Source: JACMLD01 sp044227095 (lineage in GTDB: Bacteria; Bacteroidota; Bacteroidia; Chitinophagales; Chitinophagaceae). Taken from it: a stretch of 64,000 nucleotides of DNA. The notes under the pieces are model-generated. The model had not been told where the DNA came from and ran no database searches. It saw only the letters and a list, made by a program, of their open reading frames with translations. The stretch covers positions 2,046,001 to 2,110,000 of the forward strand of contig JBGAFV010000001.1 in NCBI GenBank assembly GCA_044227095.1. Reading direction: 5' to 3'. Shown here one piece after another: positions 28,201-36,528 of the stretch; within the stretch, counting starts at the first letter, position 1, and every line of letters begins with the position of its first letter. Both the position numbers and the translations under genes were made by a program.

Positions 28201-28349
28201 TTGTTGGAAGAAACTTATGGACAATTCTGAAATATACTCCGATAATTGATCCAGAGTCTTCTTATAGCAGTGGAGCAGCCCAGGGCCAGGAGTTTGCAGG
28301 TTTGCCACTTACAAGAACAATCGGTGTTAACCTTAATCTGAAATTCTAA
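25245..28349 (+). CDS. SusC/RagA-family TonB-linked outer-membrane transporter
   Basis: 1034 aa. Signal peptide ending STFSFAQ; carboxypeptidase-like domain at about 28-105 (VSGRVTDEKGAGIAGATV); plug at about 120-235 with LVGKVAGLNI, SPLIVVDGIPF and SVLKGGTAAALYGS; then a beta-barrel ending VNLNLKF. This order and length are standard for SusC proteins, which import oligosaccharides or other ligands through the outer membrane with TonB energy and a SusD lid. The susD gene follows directly. The start could also be the in-frame ATG at 25254. Ligand cannot be read from sequence; the surrounding hydrolases suggest a plant glycan. Confidence 0.93.
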   Translation: MLLMRNKLLFACLLAVLISTFSFAQDVNVSGRVTDEKGAGIAGATVLVKATKKATVTNDNGEFTISAKKGAAITVSYVGYLSKDYIVDGSTLNVSLVSAGKDLNEVVVTALGIRKEKKKLGYAVSEVKGEELTQARSVNIANSLVGKVAGLNITSTATGPGGSTRISLRGSATINGDGGSPLIVVDGIPFNNANQGSVGEWGGSDGGDGISSLNPDEIESVSVLKGGTAAALYGSRASFGAILVTTKGGSKSGKAPVIEVGSNFVVESLLNKKIKDYQYEYGTGDKGTGLVGIKPISADPNLNQTNSWGAKLDGSPVIQYDGVTRPYSAVTDNFSKFYKTGNTFTNTFAISGGGDKIAYRFSMSDLNSKGIVPLNTLQRDNVAININANLSKRFSMLVNGKYIREKNKHRPRVSDSPGSANYTLWTMPTSLSVETMKNAKYNADGSEKVWSNNQYVQNPYFATEDYQQSDTKDRFIGVVEPKFNITDWLFIKGRAGFDKFNRRATDITPTGTGYQVGGGYNTGLVDFRETNLELLLGVDKKLSNSFTLSAIAGGNRMKQVQINEGYGGGPFNIPFFYDISNISTANRNPNYRYLEKRINSVYGSADLSYKNILFLNATARNDWFSTLAAGKNSILYPSVGLGAIISDMTKMPSFVNYLKLRGSWAQTGGEGSVSPYSLLLTYSLNGATQGAPLAQIGQSQVPNANLQPVLVTSSEAGLDARLFNNRMAIDFAVYNRVTTNDIVGASITPASGYTSALFNVGKVTNKGVELMLSYKVINGKDFTWEPSFNMGYNKNNVVQIYQSLDKLFVEEPRPRVSAIYQVVNKPFAQILGNGFKRDAKTGQVVFNAQGLPLTEGLKSFGTGIAPWTMGLTNTFHYKQFSLSFLVDAKFGGSIYSGTNALAMRYGLSKATLPGRETGVIGQGVTESGAPNTVVVAAQTYYTNMYNFAEPFIYSSDFVKLRQLIIDYNVPARVFGKTPFKAATISLVGRNLWTILKYTPIIDPESSYSSGAAQGQEFAGLPLTRTIGVNLNLKF

Positions 28350-28382
28350 TTGTTCAATTTCCCACTTGTAAAAAGAAAAATT

Positions 28383-29924
28383 ATGATTCGTAAAATAGCT
28401 ATAATATTAATCACGGCTTCTGCATTGATGTCTTGTACAAAAGATTTTGACAAAATCAATACAGATCCCAACAGTCCATCGTCAGTTCCGCTGAACTATT
28501 TGCTGTCTCAAACCCAATTGTATATTGGTGGTTCTGCAGGCGACCCCGGTTATGCTACCTGGAGGGCTAATCTTATCTATGCACTTCCAACAACGCAAAT
28601 GTTTTCATCGCTTTCAACTTTTTATGCAGGCGATAAATATTTGTACCAGGCAGACTTGAGCGAGGCTTATTTTGTTACGCAATTCCCCAGCTCTATAAAA
28701 GGATTGGTGGATTTGATTAGCCAGGCAAAAGTGGATCCTAAAAACATAAATATCTTGTCTATAGCTCGTATTGAGAAAGTACTGCAAATGAGTTTGATTA
28801 CTGACTTGTATGGCGATGTGCCTTATTCTGAAGCAGGACAAGGATATCTTGCTACCAACTTTTCTCCTAAATATGATGCACAAAAGGATATTTATGCAGA
28901 CATGCTGAAAGAGTTGAGCGAAGCAGGAGCTGCATTAAATGCTTCTGCAACTACACCAGGTGCAGCAGATTTTGTATATGGTGGAGATGTTACCAAATGG
29001 AAACATTTTGCCAATTCACTTATGTTGCGTTTGGCAATGCGTATGCAAAAAGTTGATGCAGCAAGTGCACAATCGTGGGCAAAGAAAGCACTTGATGGTG
29101 GTGTAATGACAAGCAATGCAGAAACATTTGCCATTAAATATGCAAATGATGGTGGTACACCTTCTATTAATTCGAACTCTTATAACCTGGGTGAAGCAGA
29201 TGGTGCTGGTCACAGAAATGAAGTATCTAAAGGAAGCATACAGTGGTCTAAGACTTTAATAGATATGATGAAAGCCCGTACAGACCCACGTATCTCTACC
29301 ATTGCTATTCTTAAAACTGGCGATGCCACTGCTGCAAACCAAAAAGGTTTACCAAGTGGTTTGGATGCAGGGACACTTACAGCCCTTACTGGTGAAAGTG
29401 GTCCGGATAATTATTCAAGACCAAACCCAATTATTTACAATTCTAAAGATCCTTATATTCTATTGCCTTATGCAGAAGTAGAATTTATGAAAGCAGAAGC
29501 AATTGAAAGAGGATGGTATACAGGTGTTGCTGCTACTGAATATGCTGCTGGTCAGGCTGCTGCTATTACACAGTTGGCTGTTAATGTGGGTGCTCCTAAT
29601 CTTTCTGGAGCAGTTGCTGCTTACCAGGCTGCAAATATGTATCCTGCAACAACGCTTACTGATAAGCTGACCCAAATTCATACCGAGATGTTTATTTTAA
29701 ATGCATCTACATTAAACGGTTTTGAAGGATGGGCAAATTACCGCAGAACTGGTTTGCCGGTGTTAACACCAACAAATTATCCCGGTAATGCTACAGGCGG
29801 TACTATTATGCGCCGTCTTATTTACCCAACTAATGAACAGGGCTTGAATGGTACTAACTATTCTGCTGCTGTTTCAAGACAGGGTGCAGACTTATTTACT
29901 ACCCGCATGTGGTGGGATAAATAA
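28383..29924 (+). CDS. SusD/RagB-like nutrient-binding lipoprotein
   Basis: 513 aa. The ATG at 28383 gives MIRKIAIILITASALMSC with a lipobox and lipid-anchor Cys18; the upstream TTG-initiated frame adds 11 residues that would spoil the signal. The body shows SusD-like_2 landmarks: DFDKINTDPNSP, LITDLYGDVPYSEA, TKWKHFANSLMLRLAMRMQ and LPYAEVEFMKAEA. It forms the lid and binding partner of the preceding SusC. The 33-base gap and shared strand mark an operon that ends at the intrinsic terminator at 29949. Confidence 0.92.
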   Translation: MIRKIAIILITASALMSCTKDFDKINTDPNSPSSVPLNYLLSQTQLYIGGSAGDPGYATWRANLIYALPTTQMFSSLSTFYAGDKYLYQADLSEAYFVTQFPSSIKGLVDLISQAKVDPKNINILSIARIEKVLQMSLITDLYGDVPYSEAGQGYLATNFSPKYDAQKDIYADMLKELSEAGAALNASATTPGAADFVYGGDVTKWKHFANSLMLRLAMRMQKVDAASAQSWAKKALDGGVMTSNAETFAIKYANDGGTPSINSNSYNLGEADGAGHRNEVSKGSIQWSKTLIDMMKARTDPRISTIAILKTGDATAANQKGLPSGLDAGTLTALTGESGPDNYSRPNPIIYNSKDPYILLPYAEVEFMKAEAIERGWYTGVAATEYAAGQAAAITQLAVNVGAPNLSGAVAAYQAANMYPATTLTDKLTQIHTEMFILNASTLNGFEGWANYRRTGLPVLTPTNYPGNATGGTIMRRLIYPTNEQGLNGTNYSAAVSRQGADLFTTRMWWDK

Positions 29925-29948
29925 TAACATTTAATTTTATTAATGAGA

Positions 29949-29981
29949 GGGAAGATAAATTAATTTTATCTTCCCTTTTTT
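29949..29981 (+). terminator. Rho-independent terminator after susD
   Basis: A perfect 11-bp stem (gggaagataaa at 29949-29959 against tttatcttccc at 29965-29975) with a 5-base loop is followed by six T residues. This closes the susC-susD transcript and means the next gene probably needs its own promoter or read-through. Confidence 0.85.
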
Positions 29982-29996
29982 AATGCAAGTTTGTGT

Positions 29997-32900
29997 ATGA
30001 GAGTATTATTTGCGCTGCTGCTTTTTATTGGTTCAACTGCTGCTGGTCAACCGTTGTTTACACTTTTGCCTGCACAGCAAACGGGTATTAAATTTCAAAA
30101 CAATATTTCCGAATCACCTACACAAAACGTTCTTCAGTACGAATATTTTTATAATGGTGGTGGTGTGGCTGTTGGTGATTTGAATAATGATGGCCTGCCC
30201 GATATTGTTTTTACCGCCAATATAGATCAGCCCAAAGTATATTTTAATAAAGGCCATTTAAGTTTTGAAGATGTAACCAGTAAAACAAAAATAAAAGCCA
30301 GCGGATGGAAAACCGGTGTTACCATGGCCGATGTAAATGCGGATGGCTGGCTTGATGTCTACATCTGTCGCTCGGGCAATGGCGAAGAAGCAGAAAGGCG
30401 CAATCTTTTATATATTAACCAGAAGGATGGAACTTTTAAAGAAATGGGTGCCCAGTATGGCGTAGACGATAAAGCACATTCTACACAGGCTGTATTTTTT
30501 GATTACGATAATGATGGCGACCTCGATTTGTTTGTACTTAATCATTCTACCAAACGCTACCGCAATTTTGATGTAGCCTGGATGAAATCATCAAGAGACT
30601 CACTGGCTGGCGATAAATTATTCAGGAACGATAAAGGACATTTTACTGATGTATCTGCAGATGCAGGTATTATTGGTAACCCAATCTGTTTTGGACTTGG
30701 CGTGTCTGTAGCAGATTTTAACCGCGATGGCTGGCCCGATTTGTATGTATCCAACGACTATGATGAAGATGATTACCTGTACATCAATCAGCATGATGGC
30801 ACTTTTGTGCAAGACTTGCCTGCATATATGGATCATACTTCCAAATTTTCTATGGGTTGCGATGCGGGGGACATCAACAATGATGCAATGACCGATTTAA
30901 TAACGCTGGATATGCTGCCCGATGATAATCACCGTCAGAAATTATTAAAAGGCCCGGATGGATATGATTATTTCCAGATGTTGCTAAGGAATGGTTATTA
31001 CTATCAGTATATGCGCAATATGCTGCACGTGGCCGTAAAAAATGGTGATAAGGTTGAATACAGTGAAATGGCGCAACTGGCTGGTGTTTCCAATACAGAC
31101 TGGAGCTGGTCTGCTTTGTTTGGCGATTATGATCTTGATGGATGGCAGGATCTCTTTATTACTAATGGCTACATGCGTGATTATACCAATCTTGATTATC
31201 TCAAATACATTTTGCCCGATGAAATGAAAAAAGCAAGGGCAGAAGGAAGAGAAATGGATTTGTACGGACTGGTAAAACAAATGCCCTCATCAGACGTAAA
31301 AAATTATTTGTTTCATAATACAGGCAACCTGGGTTTTGAAAACGTAAGCAAACAATGGGGAATGGACATAGCTTCGCTTTCTCACGGTGCCGCCTATGCG
31401 GATCTTGATAATGATGGCGATCTTGATTTAATAGTAAACAATACCAACAAACCTGCTTTCATCTGGCAAAACCATGCAGAAGATTTAAAAAACAATTATT
31501 TAAAGATCAGGTTGAAGGGCGAAGGCGAAAATAGCTTTGGTATTGGCGCAAAAGTAATTGTTTCTGCAGCAGATGGTTTTAAACAATTGCAGGAACTGGA
31601 ACTTACACATGGCTTTCAATCTTCGGTAGAACCCTGTCTTTTATATGGTCTTGGCAAACGCAATGCTGTTACTGTACAGGTAATATGGCAAAATGGAAAA
31701 ACACAAATCCTCACAAACCAGGAAGTCAATAAAACGATAGTGATAGATCAGAAGAATGCTGTTGCAGGTATTCAACCAGCAATAGCAAGCCTGCCAATGT
31801 TTACAGAAACTACCGGTGAGAAACCAGTGTTTACACACATAGAAGATGAATACAATGACTTTAAAAGAGAGCCCTTGTTGCCACACCAGTTTTCTAAAAA
31901 CGGTCCTGCACTGGCAGCTGCAGATGTAAATAAAGATGGTAAGATTGATTTCTTTGCAGGCAGTGCTAAAGGTGCTGGCAACGGCGGCATTTTTATAAAC
32001 ATTGGCAATGGCCAGTTTGTAAAAAGAAATGCCCCCATTTTTGAAGAGCATAAAAATTTTGAACAAACAGAAGCATTGTTTGCAGATTTTGATAAAGATG
32101 GCGATCCTGATCTTTATGTAATGAGCGGCGGCAATGAAAGCAACTTTGAAGATCATATTTACTGGAATGATGGCAACGGAGTATTTAGCTATAAACCAGG
32201 CATATTGCCACCAACAGTTTTTTCTGGCGGTGCAGTTGTAGCGTTTGATATGGATGGCGATGGCGATCTTGACATTTTCAGGGCAAGCCAGGTTACAACA
32301 GGTATGTACCCCATGGCCCCTACCAGTTATTTGTTTGAAAACAATAACGGCGTATTTAAAGATGTAACACCCGATGTTCTAAAAAACATCGGCATGATAA
32401 GCACTGTAGCCGTGGCAGACATTAATAAAGACGGCGTAAAAGATCTTATACTTGCCGGAGAGTTTATGCCTGTAACAATTGTTTACGGACAAGCAAAAGC
32501 ACCTTATTTTACTGCTGCCGGTGTAAAAACAATTCCGCATTCTTCCGGCTGGTGGAATTGCGTAAAAGTAGAAGACATAAACAATGATGGCGATTTGGAT
32601 ATAGTTGCCGGTAATCATGGTCTCAATAGCCAGATGAAAGCAACAGTTGATCAGCCAGTAAGCATAGATGCTGCAGATATTGACAACAATGGTTCAATGG
32701 ATGCTATCATCAGTTATTATATACAAGGCAAAAGTTACCCAATGCCAACAAGAGATGAACTGATAGATCAAACACCATCTATTAAAGTGAAATTCCCCAC
32801 TTACAAAGCTTATGCAGATGCTACTATAAAAGATATTTTTTCCGAAGAGCAATTAAAAAAAGCACTTCACCTGGAAGCGGAAGAATTCAGGAGCGGTGTT

Positions 32901-33230
32901 TTTATTAATAACAAAGGTAATTTTCAGTTTATGCCTTTTTCAAATGAAGCACAGGCATTTCCTGTGCGTGATGTTGTCATTGCAGATTATAATCATGATG
33001 GTATAAAAGATTTGTTGCTGGCGGGTAACAATTTTGCAGTAAGGGCCCAATCCGGAAGATATGATGCTGGTAAAGGGCTTTTAATGCTGCAAAAAAAGGA
33101 AGGCGGTTTTACTGCAACTACAAACACAGGCTTTCATGCAAACAAAGATGTACGCAAACTGGTTGCTATTGATAATTTTATAATAGTGGGAAATAATAAT
33201 GACAAGCTTCAAATTTTTAAGGTTAATTAA
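29997..33230 (+). CDS. Secreted FG-GAP/VCBS-repeat protein with ASPIC/UnbV domain
   Basis: 1077 aa from the ATG at 29997 (signal peptide MRVLFALLLFIGSTAAGQ). It carries about 14 calcium-loop-like repeats of DxNxDGxxD type (DLNNDGLPD, DVNADGWLD, DYDNDGDLD, DFNRDGWPD, DLDNDGDLD, DFDKDGDPD and others), indicating one or two beta-propellers. An ASPIC/UnbV domain sits at about 498-575 (NNYLKIRLKGEGENSF, GIGAKVIV, HGFQSSVEP). Such proteins are secreted or surface-exposed and common beside SusCD; the biochemical role is not established. Its last 32 bases overlap the next gene, which points to coupled translation. Confidence 0.85.
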   Translation: MRVLFALLLFIGSTAAGQPLFTLLPAQQTGIKFQNNISESPTQNVLQYEYFYNGGGVAVGDLNNDGLPDIVFTANIDQPKVYFNKGHLSFEDVTSKTKIKASGWKTGVTMADVNADGWLDVYICRSGNGEEAERRNLLYINQKDGTFKEMGAQYGVDDKAHSTQAVFFDYDNDGDLDLFVLNHSTKRYRNFDVAWMKSSRDSLAGDKLFRNDKGHFTDVSADAGIIGNPICFGLGVSVADFNRDGWPDLYVSNDYDEDDYLYINQHDGTFVQDLPAYMDHTSKFSMGCDAGDINNDAMTDLITLDMLPDDNHRQKLLKGPDGYDYFQMLLRNGYYYQYMRNMLHVAVKNGDKVEYSEMAQLAGVSNTDWSWSALFGDYDLDGWQDLFITNGYMRDYTNLDYLKYILPDEMKKARAEGREMDLYGLVKQMPSSDVKNYLFHNTGNLGFENVSKQWGMDIASLSHGAAYADLDNDGDLDLIVNNTNKPAFIWQNHAEDLKNNYLKIRLKGEGENSFGIGAKVIVSAADGFKQLQELELTHGFQSSVEPCLLYGLGKRNAVTVQVIWQNGKTQILTNQEVNKTIVIDQKNAVAGIQPAIASLPMFTETTGEKPVFTHIEDEYNDFKREPLLPHQFSKNGPALAAADVNKDGKIDFFAGSAKGAGNGGIFINIGNGQFVKRNAPIFEEHKNFEQTEALFADFDKDGDPDLYVMSGGNESNFEDHIYWNDGNGVFSYKPGILPPTVFSGGAVVAFDMDGDGDLDIFRASQVTTGMYPMAPTSYLFENNNGVFKDVTPDVLKNIGMISTVAVADINKDGVKDLILAGEFMPVTIVYGQAKAPYFTAAGVKTIPHSSGWWNCVKVEDINNDGDLDIVAGNHGLNSQMKATVDQPVSIDAADIDNNGSMDAIISYYIQGKSYPMPTRDELIDQTPSIKVKFPTYKAYADATIKDIFSEEQLKKALHLEAEEFRSGVFINNKGNFQFMPFSNEAQAFPVRDVVIADYNHDGIKDLLLAGNNFAVRAQSGRYDAGKGLLMLQKKEGGFTATTNTGFHANKDVRKLVAIDNFIIVGNNNDKLQIFKVN

Positions 33231-34509
33231 GATTTTAATTTTTGTTCTTGCAATAAATACTGCAACTGCACAGCAAAAAAATGCACGGGTAGTAGACCAG
33301 TGTTTCCAGGCACTTACAGAAGTGTTGATACATGATATTACTTCTCCGCTGGTAGCCAGCCGCGATTATGCTTACACTACGATTGCTTTTTATGAAGCCG
33401 CACGTTTTGCAGACAGTAATTATGTTAGTTATGCCGGTCAGCTAAATGGCTTAAAAAAATTGCCTTTGCCCGATCCGTCACTTAAGTACGATTGGCAAAC
33501 AGCCGGTACTGCTGCATTTTACAAAACCAGTTATGCATTTGTTTTTTCAAAAGAAATATTTCAGCAATACTGGGACGCTTTACAAACGCAGTTTAAAAAA
33601 AGGGCTGTACCCAAAGAAGTATATGATAGGTCTGTAGCTTTTGGAGAACAAATGGCTGCAGGCGTATTGGCATGGGCCAAAGAAGATAATTATATACATA
33701 CACGCACTTTGCCAAGGTTTACACCTTCTAAAGATCCCGGCACCTGGCAACAAACAGCGCCGGATTATATGGAAGCGGTAGAACCATACTGGAACCAGAT
33801 AAGGCCAATGGTTCTAACAAAGCCCGACGAAATTGCTACGCCATTGCCTGCTGCATTTAAATCAGAAAAATTTATTGCAGAATATAAAGAAGTGTATGAG
33901 GCGAAGAAAAAGATTACCAAAGATCAAAACTGGGCAGCCAACTTTTGGGATTGCAATCCTTTTGCTACAAGAACTGTTGGTCATTTAATGTACAGCATAA
34001 AAAAAGTATCGCCTGGCGGGCATTGGATGGGTATTGCAGATATTGCCACTGCCAAAACAAAACAGGCACTTGTTCCGTCACTGGCTACAAGTAGTATGGT
34101 TTCTGTTGCATTGTTTGATGCTTTTATTGCGTGCTGGCATGTAAAGTACCAAACCAATTATATAAGGCCGGTAACCGCTATTCAGCAATTTATAGATCCG
34201 CTTTGGGAAGCCATTTTGCAAACCCCGCCTTTTCCTGAATACCCAAGCGGGCATAGTGTTATTTCTATGGCTTCTGCGGTTGTGCTTACCAGTTTGTACG
34301 GCGATAATTTTGCCTATACAGATAACAGCGAGAAACCTTACGGCGTTGAAAGCCGTTCTTATAAATCGTTTTATAACGCAGCTAGTGAAGCGGCCATAAG
34401 CAGGTTGTACGGCGGCATTCATTTCCGCGAAGCCATAGAAAACGGAAGTGCACTCGGCAAAAAAGTTGGTGAGCTTGTAGTGGACAGGGTTAAACTGAAA
34501 AAGAAATAG
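33199..34509 (+). CDS. Vanadium-dependent haloperoxidase-like (PAP2-fold) protein
   Basis: 436 aa with signal peptide (IKILIFVLAINTATAQ). All residues that bind vanadate or phosphate in the haloperoxidase/PAP2 superfamily are present in order: Lys316 and Arg323 (KYQTNYIRP), Ser350-Gly351-His352 (YPSGHS), Arg402 and His408 (SRLYGGIHF). The Asp of the phosphatase motif SRx5Hx3D is Ala here, which favours haloperoxidase over phosphatase. The start codon lies 32 bases inside the upstream FG-GAP/UnbV gene, in another frame. The reaction would be peroxide-dependent halide oxidation in the periplasm; a phosphatase function is not excluded. Confidence 0.82.
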   Translation: MTSFKFLRLIKILIFVLAINTATAQQKNARVVDQCFQALTEVLIHDITSPLVASRDYAYTTIAFYEAARFADSNYVSYAGQLNGLKKLPLPDPSLKYDWQTAGTAAFYKTSYAFVFSKEIFQQYWDALQTQFKKRAVPKEVYDRSVAFGEQMAAGVLAWAKEDNYIHTRTLPRFTPSKDPGTWQQTAPDYMEAVEPYWNQIRPMVLTKPDEIATPLPAAFKSEKFIAEYKEVYEAKKKITKDQNWAANFWDCNPFATRTVGHLMYSIKKVSPGGHWMGIADIATAKTKQALVPSLATSSMVSVALFDAFIACWHVKYQTNYIRPVTAIQQFIDPLWEAILQTPPFPEYPSGHSVISMASAVVLTSLYGDNFAYTDNSEKPYGVESRSYKSFYNAASEAAISRLYGGIHFREAIENGSALGKKVGELVVDRVKLKKK

Positions 34510-34529
34510 TTTCTTAATCTATCATTTGC

Positions 34530-34735
34530 CATGATGCGTGTCTTCCCGAATCATTATTGAGCAACCCGCTCAGATCCCTTCTTCGTTGGAATGACAAAAG
34601 CGTCGGGATGACAAAAAATGCTCTGTTAGCTTTGCTAACTCTGTGCGACAAAATAATTCTAACGCCATGTTTCATGTCTTCAGGAATCATTATTGAGCAA
34701 CTCACTCGGATCCCTTCTTCTTCTGGATGACAAAA
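34530..34735. repeat. Two direct copies of a 70-base intergenic repeat
   Basis: Units at about 34530-34599 and 34666-34735 share most positions, including gaatcattattgagcaac and gatcccttcttc and ending gatgacaaaa or aatgacaaaa; the period is 136 bases. The linker contains another gatgacaaaa. The remaining 34736-34982 has no gene I can support. These units belong to the 645-base repeat-rich gap before the GH172 gene. Confidence 0.65.
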
Positions 34736-34982
34736 AGCATGTGTTTCGGCAAGGTAAAATAAACCGGAGTACGTATATTAGCAGACCTTTCCTTTTACGA
34801 TTGCGAAACTCCCATACAAACTAAACATGCCAGTGAATATTTTACAACCTGCTATTACATTTATTTGTGCACCCGGCGCATGTTCGTTTTATAATTCATG
34901 CAATAAGATTGAAATAGAAAATACAGCTAGAATAAATATTTTCAAAGAAAATGTGCAACAGCATTTGAGTATAAAAATATTT

Positions 34983-35060
34983 ACCACATAGTATCATAGA
35001 AAATGTAGTTTCTCATAGCGCTATCTATGTGCTTCTACTGTACCTAATGTGCCTATGGTG
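34983..35060. repeat. Isolated copy of the ccacatag/ctatgtgg repeat family
   Basis: accacatagtatcatagaaa at 34983-35002 is identical to 52026-52045 and 52126-52145, and the following bases (ctatctatgtg, cctatggtg) correspond to the inverted half of that element. It shows that the tandem array at 51970-52257 belongs to a dispersed family. Confidence 0.7.
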
Positions 35061-35086
35061 AAAGAAATGATGCTACATGTTATGTT

Positions 35087-35106
35087 GTACAAGTGAGTGA
35101 CACAAC
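35087..35106 (+). repeat. Dispersed 20-mer, copy B, just upstream of the GH172 gene
   Basis: Identical to 683-702 over 20 bases and located 48 bases before the start codon at 35155. The flanking gttgt and acaac arms make this copy partly palindromic. Confidence 0.65.
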
Positions 35107-35154
35107 GATGATGACCAAAGAACAAGTGCTCATATAAAAATAAAAACGCTACAC

Positions 35155-36318
35155 ATGAAAAAACTAACTGCCGCTTTATTTTTTTGTTTGATGATTTGCT
35201 GCGCCGCAACAGCACAGCAAAAACACAATGGGATAGACAACAACATGGGCAATATCTTTCGCCTTTCTGATGCAAAAACACGTTCTATTAGCCCGGAAAA
35301 TTTTAATGGCGAAAAAGGAAAAGGCGGTATGGCAACAACGGGTACCGGTTCCAGTGCCTCACGTGATTTAGGCCGCGGTTGGAAAGTTAGTCCGAGCGTA
35401 GTGATAAAATCAAAAACAACATTTACGATTGCGGAAATAGAAGGGCCCGGATCTGTACAACATATATGGATGACACCAACTGGTAACTGGCGTTATTCTA
35501 TCGTCCGTTTTTATTGGGATGATGAAACAACGCCTTCGGTAGAAGTGCCCGTTGGCGATTTTTTTGGAATGGGTTGGGGACAGTATTCGCCATTGCAATC
35601 ATTGGCAGTTTGTGTAAACCCAGGAAGTGCATTTAATTGCTACTGGCCTATGCCTTTCCGCAAAAAATGTAAAATAACAATGGAGAATATTGATGAGAAA
35701 GACATGGTTTTGTATTACCAGGTTGATTATGTTTTAACAGAAGTTGCTAACGATGCAGGGTATTTTCATGCACAGTTTCGCAGGGTAAACCCATTGCCAT
35801 TTAAAACTGATTATACTTTGGTAGATAGTATAAAGGGCAAAGGCCAATACGTTGGCACCTACCTTGCTTGGGGCGTACACAACAATGGCTGGTGGGGCGA
35901 AGGTGAAATAAAATTTTTTATGGATGGCGACACAGAGTATCCAACTATTTGTGGAACTGGTACAGAAGATTATTTCTGCGGTTCTTATGATTTTGATACA
36001 CACAAAAAGAACAGTGCCGGTGTTGAAGAAACCAATTATACAGAATTTTGTACACCATATACAGGATTGCACCAGGTAATAAAAGGAGATGGTCATTACG
36101 GAATTGCGCAACGGTTTGGTTTATACCGGTGGCATATAACTGATCCTATACGGTTTGAGAAAAACCTGAAAGTTACCATACAGGCTTTGGGCTGGCATAG
36201 CGGTGGAAGGTATCTTCCCTTACAGGATGATATAGCGTCTACTGTTTTCTGGTACCAGAGTGAACCGCATGGGTATTTTCCAAAGCTTGGTAATAAGGAT
36301 GCATTAGAGGTTAATTAG
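35155..36318 (+). CDS. DUF2961 / glycoside hydrolase family 172 protein
   Basis: 387 aa with signal peptide MKKLTAALFFCLMICCAATAQ. The DUF2961 core is clear: GPGSVQHIWMTPTGNWRYS, VEVPVGDFFGMGWG, GWWGEGEIKFFMDGD, then TICGTGTEDYFCGSYDF, which holds the conserved acidic residues. Family GH172 includes difructose-anhydride I enzymes and arabinofuranosidases, so furanose-containing glycans are the likely substrates. It opens the plus-strand carbohydrate block, followed 210 bases later by an ADP-ribosylglycohydrolase-fold gene. Precise specificity is not deducible. Confidence 0.85.
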   Translation: MKKLTAALFFCLMICCAATAQQKHNGIDNNMGNIFRLSDAKTRSISPENFNGEKGKGGMATTGTGSSASRDLGRGWKVSPSVVIKSKTTFTIAEIEGPGSVQHIWMTPTGNWRYSIVRFYWDDETTPSVEVPVGDFFGMGWGQYSPLQSLAVCVNPGSAFNCYWPMPFRKKCKITMENIDEKDMVLYYQVDYVLTEVANDAGYFHAQFRRVNPLPFKTDYTLVDSIKGKGQYVGTYLAWGVHNNGWWGEGEIKFFMDGDTEYPTICGTGTEDYFCGSYDFDTHKKNSAGVEETNYTEFCTPYTGLHQVIKGDGHYGIAQRFGLYRWHITDPIRFEKNLKVTIQALGWHSGGRYLPLQDDIASTVFWYQSEPHGYFPKLGNKDALEVN

Positions 36319-36451
36319 AGTTGGTAGTTCTTAGTCTTTGGTTTATAGTTTATAGTTCGGAGCTCATAGTTGTTTTATGCGGAGATTGTTGAGTAAGTAG
36401 AAGTTGGTTTATTATGAAGGTTGAAAGATTGATTGAATTTTGCATTGGCAA

Positions 36452-36504
36452 CCAATCCTGAAAGGATTAACTAATAATAGCCCCGGATGAAATCCGGGGA
36501 TTGG
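36452..36504. repeat. Compound hairpin repeat before the ADP-ribosylglycohydrolase-like gene
   Basis: Hairpin 1 is aatcc-tgaaa-ggatt (36454-36468); hairpin 2 is ccccggat-gaa-atccgggg (36481-36499). The whole element is flanked by ccaatcc and attgg, an outer inverted pair. The architecture matches 547-600. It ends 25 bases before the chosen start codon at 36529, so it would lie in the 5' leader and could affect translation. Upstream, 36319-36420 holds only degenerate ttagt/tagtt-type sequence. Confidence 0.6.
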
Positions 36505-36528
36505 ATAATTTTTCGCGAATACATTTAT

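Noticed and set aside
31641..32156. 171-codon minus-strand frame inside the FG-GAP gene
   Set aside because: It is opposite a highly repetitive, clearly conserved coding sequence and shows no recognisable domain.
36487..36528. Longer start for the ADP-ribosylglycohydrolase-like gene
   Set aside because: The extra codons lie in the hairpin repeat and precede an evident signal peptide.
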